A DNA stretch of 64,000 nucleotides from Carposina sasakii (taxonomy: Eukaryota > Arthropoda > Insecta > Lepidoptera > Carposinidae), in the NCBI GenBank assembly GCA_014607495.2, contig CP053160.1, positions 13,578,001 to 13,642,000 of the forward strand, read 5' to 3'. Positions within the stretch are counted from its first letter, which is position 1. Each line of letters starts with the position of its first letter. The notes beneath the pieces are model-generated. The model had not been told where the DNA came from and ran no database searches. It saw nothing but the letters and a program-made list of their open reading frames with translations. The translations under genes were made by a program, and so were the position numbers. This document shows, in pieces, positions 1 to 10,675 of this stretch.

Positions 1-2
1 AT

Positions 3-650
3 CGGCCCAAGCTTGGCGATGCTCCATCGATGGCGGCACATTTTCTGAACGTATTCGTCCCTGTGGTGGGGGTGAATCTGCTCGTCCTCCTAGGCCTTCA
101 ATATTAGCCCAGGCGCGGCGTCGTTCAGGTTCCGGCGATCCTTCATTTCTGCGAAGGCGGCCCACTTCATGGTGTCTTCCTATAGCAGTGCCTACAGCCC
201 CTTGCACCCATTCATCCACGCGGTCATTCGGTGCATCCCCCGGTTCTGACCCGACACTTTCGGCTTCTTCGTGGATTAGGGCGACGTCCATAGCTAGCTT
301 CTTGCGTACTAGCTCAGTTTCTACTTCAATTTCTTTCCTTCGCAAGAATGCAAGTCGCTCCTCTGCTTCATATTCTGCTTGCCGGATACGGGCGACAGTG
401 CTAGTGGTCGATCGTCCGGAGCGTACCGACCTCGGCGGGGACGGTCTTCGTGCAGCGGCGGTGGCAGTACTTGCGGCGGAGTATTCTTCATAGGGCGTAG
501 CGGTTGCTTCTCTCTCCCCCGTTTGACATTTCTGGCGGCGGTAGCAGTGATGGTCCTCACAGCTAAGGACCGGCAGGTATGCGACCCGGGTTAAGAGCGG
601 CGGCGGCGTTGTATTCTTCGCGCAGTCGAGCGGCGTGTGCACGAGCTTCC
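3..650 (-). pseudogene. Gag-like continuation in a shifted frame, partial at window edge
   Basis: Reading minus-strand codons whose first base is at a multiple of three gives a frame with no stop from about 650 to 3. It contains an Ala-rich lead (YEEYSAAS), a long charged helix (RIRQAEYEAEERLAFLRRKE, then a run rich in E, K and V), then an acidic and Arg-rich section with DRVDEW. This is the kind of coiled-coil region found near the N-terminus of BEL/Pao Gag. It continues beyond the left edge. It has no start codon of its own and follows the N-terminal frame (563-1102) by a one-base shift, so the Gag is either broken or frameshifted. Function is inferred from style, without a recognised domain. 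Confidence 0.55.
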
Positions 651-1102
651 ATTAAGTTGGCGGCGCGCGTCCTAGTACCTTCCAACGTAGCGGGGTGCGG
701 GACGGCTCCCTCTTCCCTGGCGGAGTGCGTCGAGACGTCGTGGGGCCCGGCGGCATCGTGATATTCGGCGCCGCGCTCGTCAGTACCATAGCGCTCGTCG
801 GCGCGCGCGGATGTCTCGTAGTAACCGGCGTCGCGCGCGGCGGCGCGCGTGACGGCTTCTCGACCGCTAGCGGCGCGCGCGGCGCCGCCAGAACGCGTAG
901 CGAACCGAGCTGCGGCGTCCCGACCGCCGTCGTGCGCAGTGGTGCGCACGGTCGCGTCCGAGCCGCCCGCGGCGCGTGTGGCGGCTTCCCGATCACCGGC
1001 GGCGGTGTGGGTCTCGGTGCTGGCCGTCGTCTCGGAGGGTGACTGCGGCGAGCGTTCCTGTTGGCAGGGACTCTCCCCACGTTGGCTTCGCGTACGAACC
1101 AT
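563..1102 (-). CDS. Gag-like protein, N-terminal part (retrotransposon)
   Basis: A 179-residue frame starts at an ATG 38 bases downstream of the primer-binding site and opens MVRTRSQ. It is followed by an Ala/Arg/Glu/Thr-rich low-complexity region and a short charged helix (about residues 150-167, with REEYNAAAA). The frame stops at TAG, but a second frame shifted by one base is open from about 650 down to base 3 and carries the rest of a Gag-like sequence. I read the stop as the result of a single-base indel between about 565 and 650, or less likely a programmed frameshift. The protein would form the particle packaging the element RNA. No zinc knuckle or protease is present in this part. Open frames on the opposite strand are by-products of the high GC content. 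Confidence 0.6.
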   Translation of the reverse strand: MVRTRSQRGESPCQQERSPQSPSETTASTETHTAAGDREAATRAAGGSDATVRTTAHDGGRDAAARFATRSGGAARAASGREAVTRAAARDAGYYETSARADERYGTDERGAEYHDAAGPHDVSTHSAREEGAVPHPATLEGTRTRAANLMEARAHAARLREEYNAAAALNPGRIPAGP

Positions 1103-1139
1103 CTTCGATCTTCACAGGTGCTGAGTCTTCAATCTTCTG

Positions 1140-1157
1140 ATCCGGCTCGAAGGACCA
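1140..1157 (-). promoter_or_regulatory. Primer-binding site, complementary to tRNA-Tyr 3' end
   Basis: On the minus strand the 18 bases TGGTCCTTCGAGCCGGAT begin four bases after the inferred LTR end. They are the reverse complement of ATCCGGCTCGAAGGACCA, the 3' end of animal tRNA-Tyr including CCA. This is where reverse transcription would be primed, and it fixes the element's orientation. Confidence 0.75.
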
Positions 1158-1161
1158 AAAT

Positions 1162-1460
1162 TGTCGCGGACTCCGACTTCGGTCGTCGCCGGCGACAAGG
1201 GGTTGGGGGGCCAGGCGGGTTACCGAACAAACTTCCCAATAGCGGTGCCCCGTCCGACCGAATAAAACACTTTCGATGCTCGTGGACTGTATATTTTCTT
1301 AACTCCCTCGAAGACAGTTATTACACAAAGCTTCTTATTATTTCTAACTATTTACAATTTTTTCTTATTTCTTGACTGTAGGCACTGTATAGGAAAACTA
1401 CAAAGTTCATACGGACGGAATTTTTATCCCTCGGGTTCTCCCTTACCGTCCGTAAATAGG
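1162..1460 (-). mobile_element. 5' LTR (inner edge clear, outer edge unresolved)
   Basis: The inner edge reads TGTCGCGG on the plus strand, immediately next to the primer site. The outer edge cannot be set without the other LTR, so 1460 is only a working limit; the LTR may extend several hundred bases further. It includes a 9-bp inverted repeat TACGGACGG (1410-1418) and CCGTCCGTA (1446-1454), which could fold in the LTR RNA. Confidence 0.45.
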
Positions 1461-4430
1461 CAGATTTTGCCTACCAAACTTGACCGCTTTTCACTACAAT
1501 TTTTACTTTGGTTTATACCTATTTCGGTCGCAATCTCAAAACATATTAATCTTACACTATTGAAAGTTACATATTTTTACAGGTTTTTCAGTGCCTTACC
1601 TTATAACAAAACAATTATTCATGTAGAACTTGAAATCAAAAGGCTATTTACAATTCAAATGGTACGTTCTACGAAAACTAGACATTCATGTAACCTTTTT
1701 CATTAATTATTTAACATATCTTTCGAGGTATATCTATGTTTTATATATCATTTTGTAGGTCGTAACGTTCTCTACACTGACAAATAATAAATGTGTGACC
1801 TACTTTATATTTTACATTAATTATCCTATGTAATTCGTACTCTATAGTAAAACATAATCTGACCAATCAGCGTCGAGCACTTATTAAAAACACAATAATC
1901 ACTTTTAGTTCACTTTTGATTAAATGTCCTCAATTACTTATAACACTTATTTACAGTCTCTGCTGTTCTTAACAATACCACTACATCATATAAAACAAAG
2001 TCGCTTCCCGCTGTCTGTCTGTCCCCATGCAGATATGCTTAGATCTTTAAACTACGCAACGGATTTTGATGCGGTTTTGTTAATACATTCAAGAGGAAGG
2101 TTGATACATTATATAAGTATAACTAACGGAAAGTGCAAATACATATAGCATAACCGAGTTCGTAGTACGTGTAGGTAGGTACTGGTCGACTATTCCTTCG
2201 TTTTTATTTAAAAAAAATAATACATGACTGTTTCAAAATTATAATTCGTACAGAAGCGCACTCAAGCACGTAAGTTCCTAATTCGCAATGAAGTGCCTCA
2301 ATACGCTCATAATAACCCTATTTCTAACGACATAACTTCCCTATCCCTATAAAAGGCATAGAAATTGAGCAGACGCTAACAACTAAATACGCAGATGAGC
2401 TACTTAAAAACTTTATAGCTAACTAGAGTTTATACAAGGAGATTATTTTAACTAAATGTCCAATTATTATATTGTCTGTCTTATTTATTATTTATTAATT
2501 AATAAACCTAGGTTTAAGCTAGAACTAATTAGTTCAAGTTTACTTAAGGTAAACCTGATTGGTGTCATTGCTTTTAAATTAGATTATGAATGTTTATTTA
2601 AGTTCAAAAAATATTTTGTAAAGTTACCACGATCCATAAATCATTGTATAATTTTTATGATACTAATTTGAAAAACAACTTAAATACTAGTCTATACTAT
2701 TCTAACCAAACTTTAAGAATTTTTCTTTAAGAATAAATATAAATAAATTAATCTTTTGGCCATGGCAGCCATAGAATTCCCACGTCTAAACAAAGCCAAT
2801 GACGAATATTCCCGAAGAAAGTTATTAAGAAAATCTACTGATTCTTGCATACTAACTATTATAGTTCCTTACTTATATTATATCAAAGTAAAGCACTTTC
2901 ATTTAACGCAAATATAAGCTCATTTACTCTAACAACATCACCTAGTATCTCTAGTAAGAACGGACCTTTACGCATAAAACGGAAGCCTCAAAGTAACTCG
3001 CCCTTATGTCACTGTTTTGAACTAGAAGTTGCGAAGATAACTTCGTAACTATGTAATAGTAAACTAAGGAAAATTGCGGTGAATGCGCTAAGCCTGCTAA
3101 TGTTTGCCGAGAAAGTTTTTTGAGAGTAAAATGATAAAGGATACTAACATTTTCCGCGAAGCATTGTTTTACTTTGAAACTAGAAGTTTCGTGTACTCGT
3201 AGTGTAATCCAAAAAGCAGTATGGAGTAAGGGTGTTTTACTGGAACAACTGAATACAACTAGGTATAATTTAATTGTTACTGTTACAATCGTTTAAATAC
3301 CAACAAACTTTAGCTTTATAACATAGCATAAATACATCGCAATTATATTCTATTTTGTAACATATATGTGTTAGTTGCGGCGTAATAATATCAATCAGCT
3401 TATAATTTTAAAAATAGATTAATTTGTTGATAGGTATATTTTCATGAAAAAATAAGAAATCTCTTTGTATTGTTCTACATTTTATAAATATAACTACATA
3501 TCTAAATATCTAGTCACCTAGAACTAAAAGTCACAATAAAAAGTAAAGGATAAAAAAGAAATTTATATCACAGCTAAAACACGCTTTTATCGTACTAGAT
3601 TTTTGTAATAATTATACTATACTAATTACTCAAAAATATTACGCGTAACATTGCCCAATTGCCAATGTATCGTTAATCTCAAAATACCATAGAATCATAT
3701 TACTGATTGAGATACTGACTGACTAAGACCGAAAGCTTAAATTTGTAGAATATACATTCAATTCAGAACCCATTCATAGTAACTAGAATTTTAATCACAC
3801 ACAGTCTCAGTTCTTCATTCACTTGGAGATATCTCACGTATTCAGCGAAGTTCGGCAAGTTTCTCCCCAGGGAGCTGCCTAGTTGATAATTATAACGAAT
3901 GTTGCCTGGAATTACTCAAATAACGACCAAACTTACTGTAATTAAACTATACATGTGTATAGCTAGTAATCTTCTTACATACATATAATTGGAACATGTG
4001 TATTAGCTAGGTGTAGGACGGTGCTCTACCTTACAGATTATAATACCTATTTAAAATGGTTCGGAAGAATTTCCCATATGATTTGTTGCCGATTCGTTAG
4101 ATTGTTGAATTTGTTCCTAAAAGTGGCGGTAGGCTGACTGAAACTGCTACGTCATAAAATTCATGTTTTTTCAAGTTAAAAGTTTTTAAAAATACAGCTA
4201 TATATTTGGTAGGTGAAAGCCTGCAGCTACTTGCATAAGAATGTAGTTTGTTCAGTCAAATGGCAACATAAATACATGTGTCTGAAAAATAAAATAAATA
4301 ATTCAACGCAGATCTCTTTGTCAGACAGGATATGAAGTTGCCAATTTCACGTAAGCTTATTTTACTCTCGACTATTGTATTGGACAAGGGTTATTTTGTG
4401 TGAAACAATATATAAATAATAAAATAAATT
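1461..4430. other. AT-rich stretch without recognised feature
   Basis: The first few hundred bases may still belong to the LTR. The rest is AT-rich with many short A/T runs and scattered stops in all frames. I see no protein-like frame, repeat copy or RNA gene. Confidence 0.5.
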
Positions 4431-4667
4431 TATTTCATTCCCAAAAGTATACAACATAATTTTTTAAAACGAAAAACCGACTTCTTCCCAAAACTCGAGC
4501 TTACTAAAGTAAAATTTTACTAAAGGGCACATATGTATATATTGCGTTAAGCCGTGTACGAAGTTTAGGAGGCATAATATTGTCAGATTTATATGCCAGC
4601 AAATGATTAAATAGGCCACATGACAAAAGAGAAAAAGGACTAGGCTTCGAAACTTTACGTCTGACAA

Positions 4668-5351
4668 TATGATGATAATGATGACCTCCGACCGATTTCG
4701 GTCATGGCGACCACTTCTACTCCTAGATATTACTAAGTTTGCGTTCATGCGCTCGGAGATGGCTTACATTTACATAGCCAATCTTCGCCCTGAACGCCCG
4801 CGCACACAGAGAACGGGTTAGTGCGCCATTATTGTATTATAGATAATGGCAGCAGGAGGACGAGTCTTTAGTTCATCACGTTTAGCGTCATGGTCAGCTT
4901 GACGCTGCTCCTCGAACTCGTGTACTTGCTTTATCACCGTCCTGCGCCACTCTGGTCGTTGTGCTGCCAAAACTTCCCATTTAGATGGATCTATATTGCA
5001 TCTCTTCATATGTCTATTCTGAACATCTTTGTATCTGAGGAGTTGCCCGCCTCATTTCCGCTTGCCCTCCTTCAGTTCAGAAAAGAAGATGCGCTTAGCC
5101 AATCTCTCCTCCGCCATACGAGATACATGACCGCACCACCGAAGCTGCCGACGCATTAAGTAGGCCTCAATGCCACTTACATTGGCTCTTCGCAATACTT
5201 CGGTATTGCGCACTCGGTCGGACCATCTGATTCTCATGATGGATCGGAGGCACTTGAGGTGGAATCGATCCAGAGTTCGTATGTAGCGACGGTACATGCA
5301 CCACGCCTCGGAGGAATATAAGAGATTTGGCAGCACAACAGCCATGTACAC
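4668..5351 (-). pseudogene. Non-LTR retrotransposon fragment: C-terminal end of reverse transcriptase ORF plus 3' tail
   Basis: A minus-strand frame from 5351 to 4818 encodes the region after the polymerase core of a LINE ORF. It shows [35 protein letters not shown] and, further on, a segment around RPEWRR. These are characteristic of the C-terminal end of many arthropod LINE polyproteins. The frame is broken by one TGA at 5052-5054 and then continues in the same frame, so it is dead. The 5' part including the catalytic core is absent (5' truncation, normal for LINEs). The 3' end is probably near 4668, where the minus strand reads GGAGGTCATCATTATCATCA, a short trinucleotide-like tail. Confidence 0.8.
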
Positions 5352-5564
5352 ACTTATTTAAGCAACATATAATTACACTCCTTCTTCCTGCCCTGTTCCA
5401 ATCATTTGGGGTCGTGCAATATGTAGGTACTCTTTTTTTATTCACTATTATCCGTATCTCGTTATTCTCATGTCTCCCTCTTCCTCTATAACCATCTAAC
5501 TTCGGACACGGCTTAACGCAACATATAATTTCACGACTTAACACAATTATCTTCATCTTCATAA

Positions 5565-5632
5565 TGAAGTCCTATTGCTATCGCAGTCCATTACTGGACG
5601 TAGGCCCCCCCTGCCATAGGGGGTTTTTGTTA
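5565..5632 (-). repeat. GAT-tailed short interspersed element, fragment
   Basis: Contains a decayed GCAGTCCATTACTGGACGTA followed by GGCC-rich sequence, matching the 3' end of the fuller copies at 7478-7740 (minus) and 46258-46524 (plus). Only the 3' end is present. Confidence 0.7.
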
Positions 5633-5639
5633 CTAAAAA

Positions 5640-5870
5640 GTTCCACTATCTGTTTTTCGGCGGCTTCATCATCAGACCCTCGTTTCCTTTATATTATGTG
5701 TAACTGACCAAAATTCTCTATAAAATCTAAAAACGACTACTCGTGCCTTTTATATTTGAGGATATCCCTAGATTCCTTAGAGATTCCATCATCAGATGTT
5801 ATGTTTTTATATGTAAGTGATCAAAACGCTCAGTAAAAGTTAAAACAGACTACATGTTCAAAATTCAAAA
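5640..5870 (-). repeat. Dispersed repeat, 3' half, inverted copy
   Basis: Its reverse complement aligns with 6570-6770: both share CTTTTACTGAGCGTT, CATCTGATGATGGA, ATATCCTCAAATATAAAA and a TATAGAGAATTTTGGTCA stretch. It lies inverted relative to that copy. Confidence 0.65.
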
Positions 5871-6224
5871 TTCCTCATTTATTCAACATCATTAACACTT
5901 GTTTGTGATTGTCTAATTATATGACTTTCTATCGCACCCCAAAAATGAAACCGCTACCAAACAAAAAAGGAGGTGAATTTAAAAACCAAAAAAAATAAAT
6001 GAAAGCTTTTGCTTTGGTAACGGTGACCACCCCAAGGTGCGTTTGATCTGTCCATTTAAGCATAAGTTAGCGTTCGGGGCTAATAGCCACCAACGTGGAG
6101 AATTAAGGTCGCCTAATAATCCAGAAGAGCTCTACACAGTTCCTTTATGGCAAAAAACATTAGGTCTGACACACCGCATGATTCTACTATTACGTTCACA
6201 TCTAGTGAAGTGTCACTGCTTGGA
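5871..6224. other. No gene seen
   Basis: AT-rich spacer between repeats. Frames of 70-80 codons here have no recognisable protein character. Confidence 0.4.
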
Positions 6225-6315
6225 AGAAGAAATAGCAAGAAAACTCCCAGGCACGTCACAAGACTACCATGGGTAGATTTCGCCCATAGTAACACTACGC
6301 TGGGCAACCGAATCT
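6225..6315 (-). repeat. GAT-tailed short element, internal fragment
   Basis: The stretch with GGCACG, TTCGCCCATAGT and CACTACGCTGGGCA matches the middle of the fuller copy at 7478-7740, same orientation. Both ends are missing. Confidence 0.6.
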
Positions 6316-6324
6316 TCATTGGAT

Positions 6325-6770
6325 AAGAGAGGTTATCAGATTAGTAACACTTAATTTTTATTTTTTATGTGTGTTACCTCAGAACTCCGTCGTTTATGAA
6401 CCGATTTCAATTTTTTTTTATAGTTGGTCATGGTATAAACTTCCAGGTTGGTACCCATATTCACCACAAAGTAAGTACAGGATCTGATGTCAATGGGATC
6501 TTGGACTGTATAAATCGAGGGCAATCCTCGAATAAAATGTGTAGGCACATGTAGTCAATGTTTTTAAACTTTTACTGAGCGTTCTGATCTAAACTATACA
6601 TATAAAACATATACATCTGATGATGGAGTATCAAGTCGACGGTAAAAGGAATAGAAGAGCTAGGTGTCATATCCTCAAATATAAAATAGCACATTAGAGT
6701 GAAGAAGTCCGTTTTTAGATTTTTATAGAGAATTTTGGTCACTCACCAAACACATATTAACTATACCTAC
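6325..6770 (+). repeat. Dispersed repeat, most complete copy
   Basis: Begins GGTTATCAGATTAGT and contains GTTACCTCAGAACTCCGT, TCCAGGTTGGTACCCATAT and GAGGGCAATCCTCGAAT. The first half recurs inverted at 7060-7310 and the second half inverted at 5640-5870. Class not recognised; the sequence style is common in moth genomes. Confidence 0.65.
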
Positions 6771-7059
6771 CTAAGCTAAATATAAAAGTAAAACATAGAT
6801 TGCGTAACTTGGGGATGCTAGAACAATTCACTTCCATGGCAGGGGGGCTATCATTTAATACTAATACTGTATAATATTCTTTCATGCAAAGTTTTTTCTT
6901 ATATTTTTAAATTTACAGATAGGTAGCCCTTTGAGTGATCGGAAGGGTAGAAAAGTATACATTGACCCATGAATGATTTACTGACTTTGCGGAGACGGGA
7001 CACATGAGCAACAAGTCTGTTCTTACCTCTTGTATTATTTTGTCAATCAGACATTTTAT
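6771..7059. other. Spacer between inverted repeat copies
   Basis: AT-rich, no feature recognised. It separates the inverted halves at 6325-6560 and 7060-7310. Confidence 0.4.
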
Positions 7060-7310
7060 TAAATTTATCTAAATTCTTATGAACGTATGTGCCTACAATA
7101 TTCGAGGATTGCCCTCGATTTCTCCAAGATCCCATCATCAGATCCTGATGTGGTGAATATGGGACCAACCTGGAAGTATACCATGTCCAACTATAAAAAA
7201 ATATTGAAATCTTCATAAACAACGGAGTTCTGAGGTAACACCCATAAAAAAAAATAAAAAAAAACATACAGACGAATTGATAACCTCTCTTTTTGAAGTC
7301 GGTTAAAAAT
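7060..7310 (-). repeat. Dispersed repeat, inverted copy of 6325-6560
   Basis: The reverse complement reads through GTTACCTCAGAACTCCGT, TTCCAGGTTGGTCCCATAT and GAGGGCAATCCTCGAAT. It ends at 7310 with a CCGACTTCAAAAAGAG-type end. With 6325-6560 it forms an imperfect inverted pair about 500 bases apart. Confidence 0.7.
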
Positions 7311-7477
7311 AAAGTTTGAGATCTCCATTTAAGCAATAATTTGCTTGTTCTAGGAGAACTCGCTCTTTAATAACAAGGCATCTACATAGCAAAAAATTGT
7401 TTTTAAATATCTGGCTGTTGAGCGAAGTATTTTTAAAATATGGCCTCACAAGGTTCCACTCTATATCAATAAATCGT

Positions 7478-7740
7478 ATCATCATCATTAGGCTATTGCA
7501 GTCCACTGCTGGACGTAGGCCTCCCCCAGGGCACGCAATATGGGAGATTTTGCCCATAGTCACCACGCTGGGCAGGCGGGTTGGTGACCGCAGTTTGTAA
7601 AAAAAATTTGGACTATGTTTTCGACACGGGAGGCGCTGCTGCCCATCTCCCGGAAACCCTTAATCGTCTAGTACGATACCCACGGGCGGACATGGGGTGG
7701 TACGAATTCTAGTCTGCCGGCACCACGCGGCTAGTGCGTC
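7478..7740 (-). mobile_element. GAT-tailed short interspersed element, near full length
   Basis: On the minus strand it starts around GCCGCGTGGTGCCGGCAGAC, passes CCCGGGAGATGGGCAGCAGC-like GC-rich sequence, ends GTCCAGCAGTGGACTGCAAT and has a short GAT-repeat tail (ATCATCATC at 7478). The same arrangement occurs on the plus strand at 46258-46524. The tail and lack of ORF fit a retroposon copied by LINE machinery. It has no clear tRNA-like promoter boxes. Confidence 0.75.
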
Positions 7741-8324
7741 TAAGCTAGTAGCTGGAATTTTATTTTTAACGATATAAAATCCATTAAGTACTTGGGTGCT
7801 TAAATGCTTTGTTCCGAGCGAGTTTCTATTAATTTACCTCAAGTACAAATAATAACTTATTTACAGCGCTGCAAATGTATTCAATTTCTGTGTCAAGATT
7901 TTATCAGAAAAGATACTAAAAAATATGGAAAAATTAAAGAATGTCGGTCTTTTGTTTTACAAGAACGGTGCTTGGCGAAAGTTGATCTCTTTGTTTTTCA
8001 GAAATTCTTTTGTAAGGAAAATTATTTTAGTTCTATTTATTTTAATCATGCAATTACTGTAAAGGTTGTTTGTACTTCTGCAAAATTGAAACATCTTTGT
8101 AGTGAGTCTCATTACTCGTTGGCTCTAGTATAATCAGGCACCTAAGCCCCAGGTTCCATCAGTGATAATGAGGGTCATTTGTCCTAGTCTAGGTGCCCTA
8201 GACATTTTGGAGCATGATTAAACTTCTGTTACTGATAACTACATAAACTTTACTTTTCGACTATCGCGTATGTTTATAAACATCTCTACAGAAACCATAA
8301 AACATAGAGCCGAATGCTTCTTCT
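7741..8324. other. No feature recognised
   Basis: Contains a 109-codon plus-strand frame (7804-8133) with no domain, no conserved motif and ordinary AT-rich codon use. I regard it as chance. Confidence 0.4.
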
Positions 8325-8450
8325 TTTTTAGCCTATTGCAGTCCACTGCTGGACGTAGGCCTCCCCCAGGGCACGCCACAAGGCTAGTGCCACAGGGGGT
8401 TTGTCCATAGTCACCACGCTGGGCAGGCGGGTTGGTGACCGCAGTATTAT
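8325..8450 (-). repeat. GAT-tailed short element, 3' fragment
   Basis: Carries GCAGTCCACTGCTGGACGTA, the GGGCACGCC stretch and CACGCTGGGCAGGCGGGTTG found in the 7478-7740 copy, same orientation. Truncated before the GC-rich 5' half. Confidence 0.75.
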
Positions 8451-8504
8451 TTTCAGACTATGTTGTCAGTCGAATAGAGCCGAATATCCAAAATTTCTTA
8501 TGCC

Positions 8505-8660
8505 GGGTTTCACATTTTGGCTGCATCTCCTTCCGTGCATGTAGTAAGAGTGGACTCAGGAACTCGGCGACGTCTTCCCAGCCACTGATCTTTTAAACAA
8601 ATCTTATTCGTGAACGTGCAGTTCTGGCTACCCTATTTTCGAGAACACAGCCGTGTATTA
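8505..8660 (+). repeat. LINE 3'-tail repeat, fragment
   Basis: Shares CTCCTTCCGTG, GTAAGAGT, CTGATCTTT and CAGTTCTGGCTAC with 18840-19030, where the same sequence follows a LINE coding end. Other fragments lie at 9160-9230, 34430-34520 and 59170-59290. Confidence 0.6.
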
Positions 8661-9060
8661 TTGGTATTAATTAGGTAATCATATTTATAAAGCTTAATAC
8701 TAAATAATTACATTTGCATAGAGAACATAAAATAATTTTCCTTTGCTATTCAATCGATAATCGCTACGAAAGTCTAGAGTAGTAGTTATTAGTAGGCAAG
8801 TTAGTCGATTTGCGGTGCTACTCCAACTTTGTTCTGTTCTGCGAAGTTCATTCGCGTGTAACTACTCTCAAGACTACACACGATAACCTATGCTATTTAG
8901 ACACTCCTATAAAAAGGCTGTGACCGCCAAGCCAATATTGATATGTTGACTTTAGACCATGATTCTGAAGCGAAAAATACTGAACATTTTTAGATTAATT
9001 CTGCTACGGTTTTATTTTTTAAGAACCAAAAGAGGTATTTTAATTAAGCCTTAGGCCTTA
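8661..9060. other. No feature recognised
   Basis: AT-rich spacer; no coding frame, repeat or RNA signature seen. Confidence 0.4.
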
Positions 9061-9230
9061 GATAATACCCATGCACACTTCGAGCCGTGTGGCATGCTCT
9101 GTGGGAGGCCTACGTCCAGCAGTGGACTGTAATAGGTGGATGTATTTACGTATGTATATTCACACAGGTATGTCTCCAAAATGGGGTAAACAGAGCTGCA
9201 GGATTACGAATGACAGATCAGAGTATCTGA
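9061..9230. repeat. Two retroposon scraps
   Basis: 9085-9135 (plus) is a 3' end of the GAT-tailed element (GGCCTACGTCCAGCAGTGGA). 9160-9230 (minus) is a LINE 3'-tail scrap (the plus strand shows AGAGCTGCAGGATTACGAAT, the reverse of the usual order). Confidence 0.6.
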
Positions 9231-10215
9231 ATATTATGTCTACTTTGGTTATAGGGTGTACTTTAGTTATCTATAGACCGACTTCTATATTAAAATAGTA
9301 CTCGCATACGAGTAGTCTTTTGTCTCCACACATTAGGAAAGTAATGTGAGATACACAATAAACTAATTTAGTATCACTAGTCATTGCAAGAGTTATAGGC
9401 ACTGTAGATATGTAAATATCTATCTTATGATATCTATTCATAGATAAGTAGGATAGATAGATAGGTACCATACTATCTATCCCATGGTAGATCCTCAAAT
9501 ATAAATGTCATTCTCGCCTCATTACATTGAATTTTAAGAGTTAAGATAATATTAGTTCAATTAATTACATAATCATTCGAATTAATATCTTTGCTTGAAA
9601 TTATATTCGCAAAAAGTGGAATAATAAACCACTAAGCCAATTAAGTACTCATTTTACAATATACTCGTATTTACTTCAAAGAATCACGTATCTACAGATA
9701 GAAATATCGCTAGTTAGTACAAACCGTTCGATGTTCCGCAGTTGAATGCTGAATAATGAGGGGAACTTTGTACATCCATCTTGCTCCAATTAAATAGTTG
9801 GTGGGAACAAGTTTGATCACAGTTTTGGAGTGCCGCACCTTCGGGAATTGCTGGCTGGTGCCAAATTCCCGAAAATATTGTTCGAGTTATCACGCTAGGC
9901 GGCGGAAAAATTGTGGATGTGGTTTACATCGTCCACGTCCACGCTTTGGAAGGCAAAATAAATGGAAAATTAGAAGATAAAATAGTATGAGAGCAATCGG
10001 AGAGATATTATACAAACTGCTAGATTACAATAACCTCGATGTCATGTTATCTAGTAACATGTCTTGACTGATTCTTCAACGCCGAGCTAAACCACTGAAG
10101 CTGCCAGTCATATATTATTTAGACCATAGCGTCCTTTTGTGATGAAGTCGTGGGCGGCCGCTAGTAGAGAAAGAACGATTTTCATAATTTTGATGAAACA
10201 AAACCGTGCTTAAAT
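9231..10215. other. No gene recognised; some low-complexity sequence
   Basis: Includes an ATAGATAG-rich stretch around 9415-9485 and a moderately GC-rich 9800-9960 segment whose plus frame (60 codons) has no domain. I see nothing else. Confidence 0.4.
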
Positions 10216-10675
10216 ACAGGGTGTGTGTGACAGCCAGACAAATACTGAGCATGTACCATTGTTTTGAGTTATATGACAGTGTTATTATTTGCAGGAAATG
10301 CATTTTTTATTTGATTACCCGTAATATTTGCTTTCCGCGCAAATTGTATCGGGCGATCCTGTCGCTAGTTAAATAGGCTTATTGGCTATTGTGTGATACA
10401 TTGCTGTTTTTGGGATCACTTGTGACTCTCCAGTGGGGTTGATTAGTTAATTGAACTTTTTGAGAGCAACTTTTTTTAAAAATCATCCATGGGTAAAATT
10501 TTTGTTTTAAGTCATTATCTAAGGCTTTACACACTATATTTTTGTTTTCGAATTTTTTTAAAGTGTCGGAATGTTTTGAAATTTTTCTGCGTAAAATTTT
10601 TCAGTGGTTTTCGCCTCAAAATTATGGCCTGAAGTAGCCATATCAATATTTGCCTGGCTGTCACAAACACCCTGT
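10216..10675. mobile_element. Foldback element B, copy 1
   Basis: Starts ACAGGGTGTGTGTGACAGCC and ends GGCTGTCACAAACACCCTGT, inverted repeats of roughly 30 bases. Inside each end are AATACTGA and TCAATATT stretches that also pair. No ORF. A second copy with the same ends and inner landmarks (ACCATTGTTTTGAGTTAT, GACAGTGTT) lies at 37387-37826. A non-autonomous DNA element of unassigned superfamily. Confidence 0.75.

Larger units (their letters stand above)
1..1460 (-). mobile_element. 5' end of a BEL/Pao-like LTR retrotransposon, running off the left edge
   Basis: Read on the minus strand, this segment has the order LTR end (near 1162), primer-binding site (1140-1157), ATG (1102) and a Gag-like coding region continuing past base 1. 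Bases 1-1160 are strikingly GC- and CpG-rich against an AT-rich background, so the coding region stands out by composition alone. The Gag has a charged, coiled-coil-like section rich in E, R, K and A, as in BEL/Pao Gag proteins. Protease, RT and integrase would lie to the left of the window, so the class assignment is inferred from Gag style and the primer site. The right LTR edge cannot be fixed because the partner LTR is not visible. Confidence 0.7.

Noticed and set aside
188..1375. Plus-strand frames of 60-115 codons in the GC-rich left end
   Set aside because: They are the complement of the minus-strand Gag frames; few stops occur there because of high GC content.
7804..8133. 109-codon plus-strand frame
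   Set aside because: No domain, no good start context, residues and codons as expected from AT-rich noncoding DNA.
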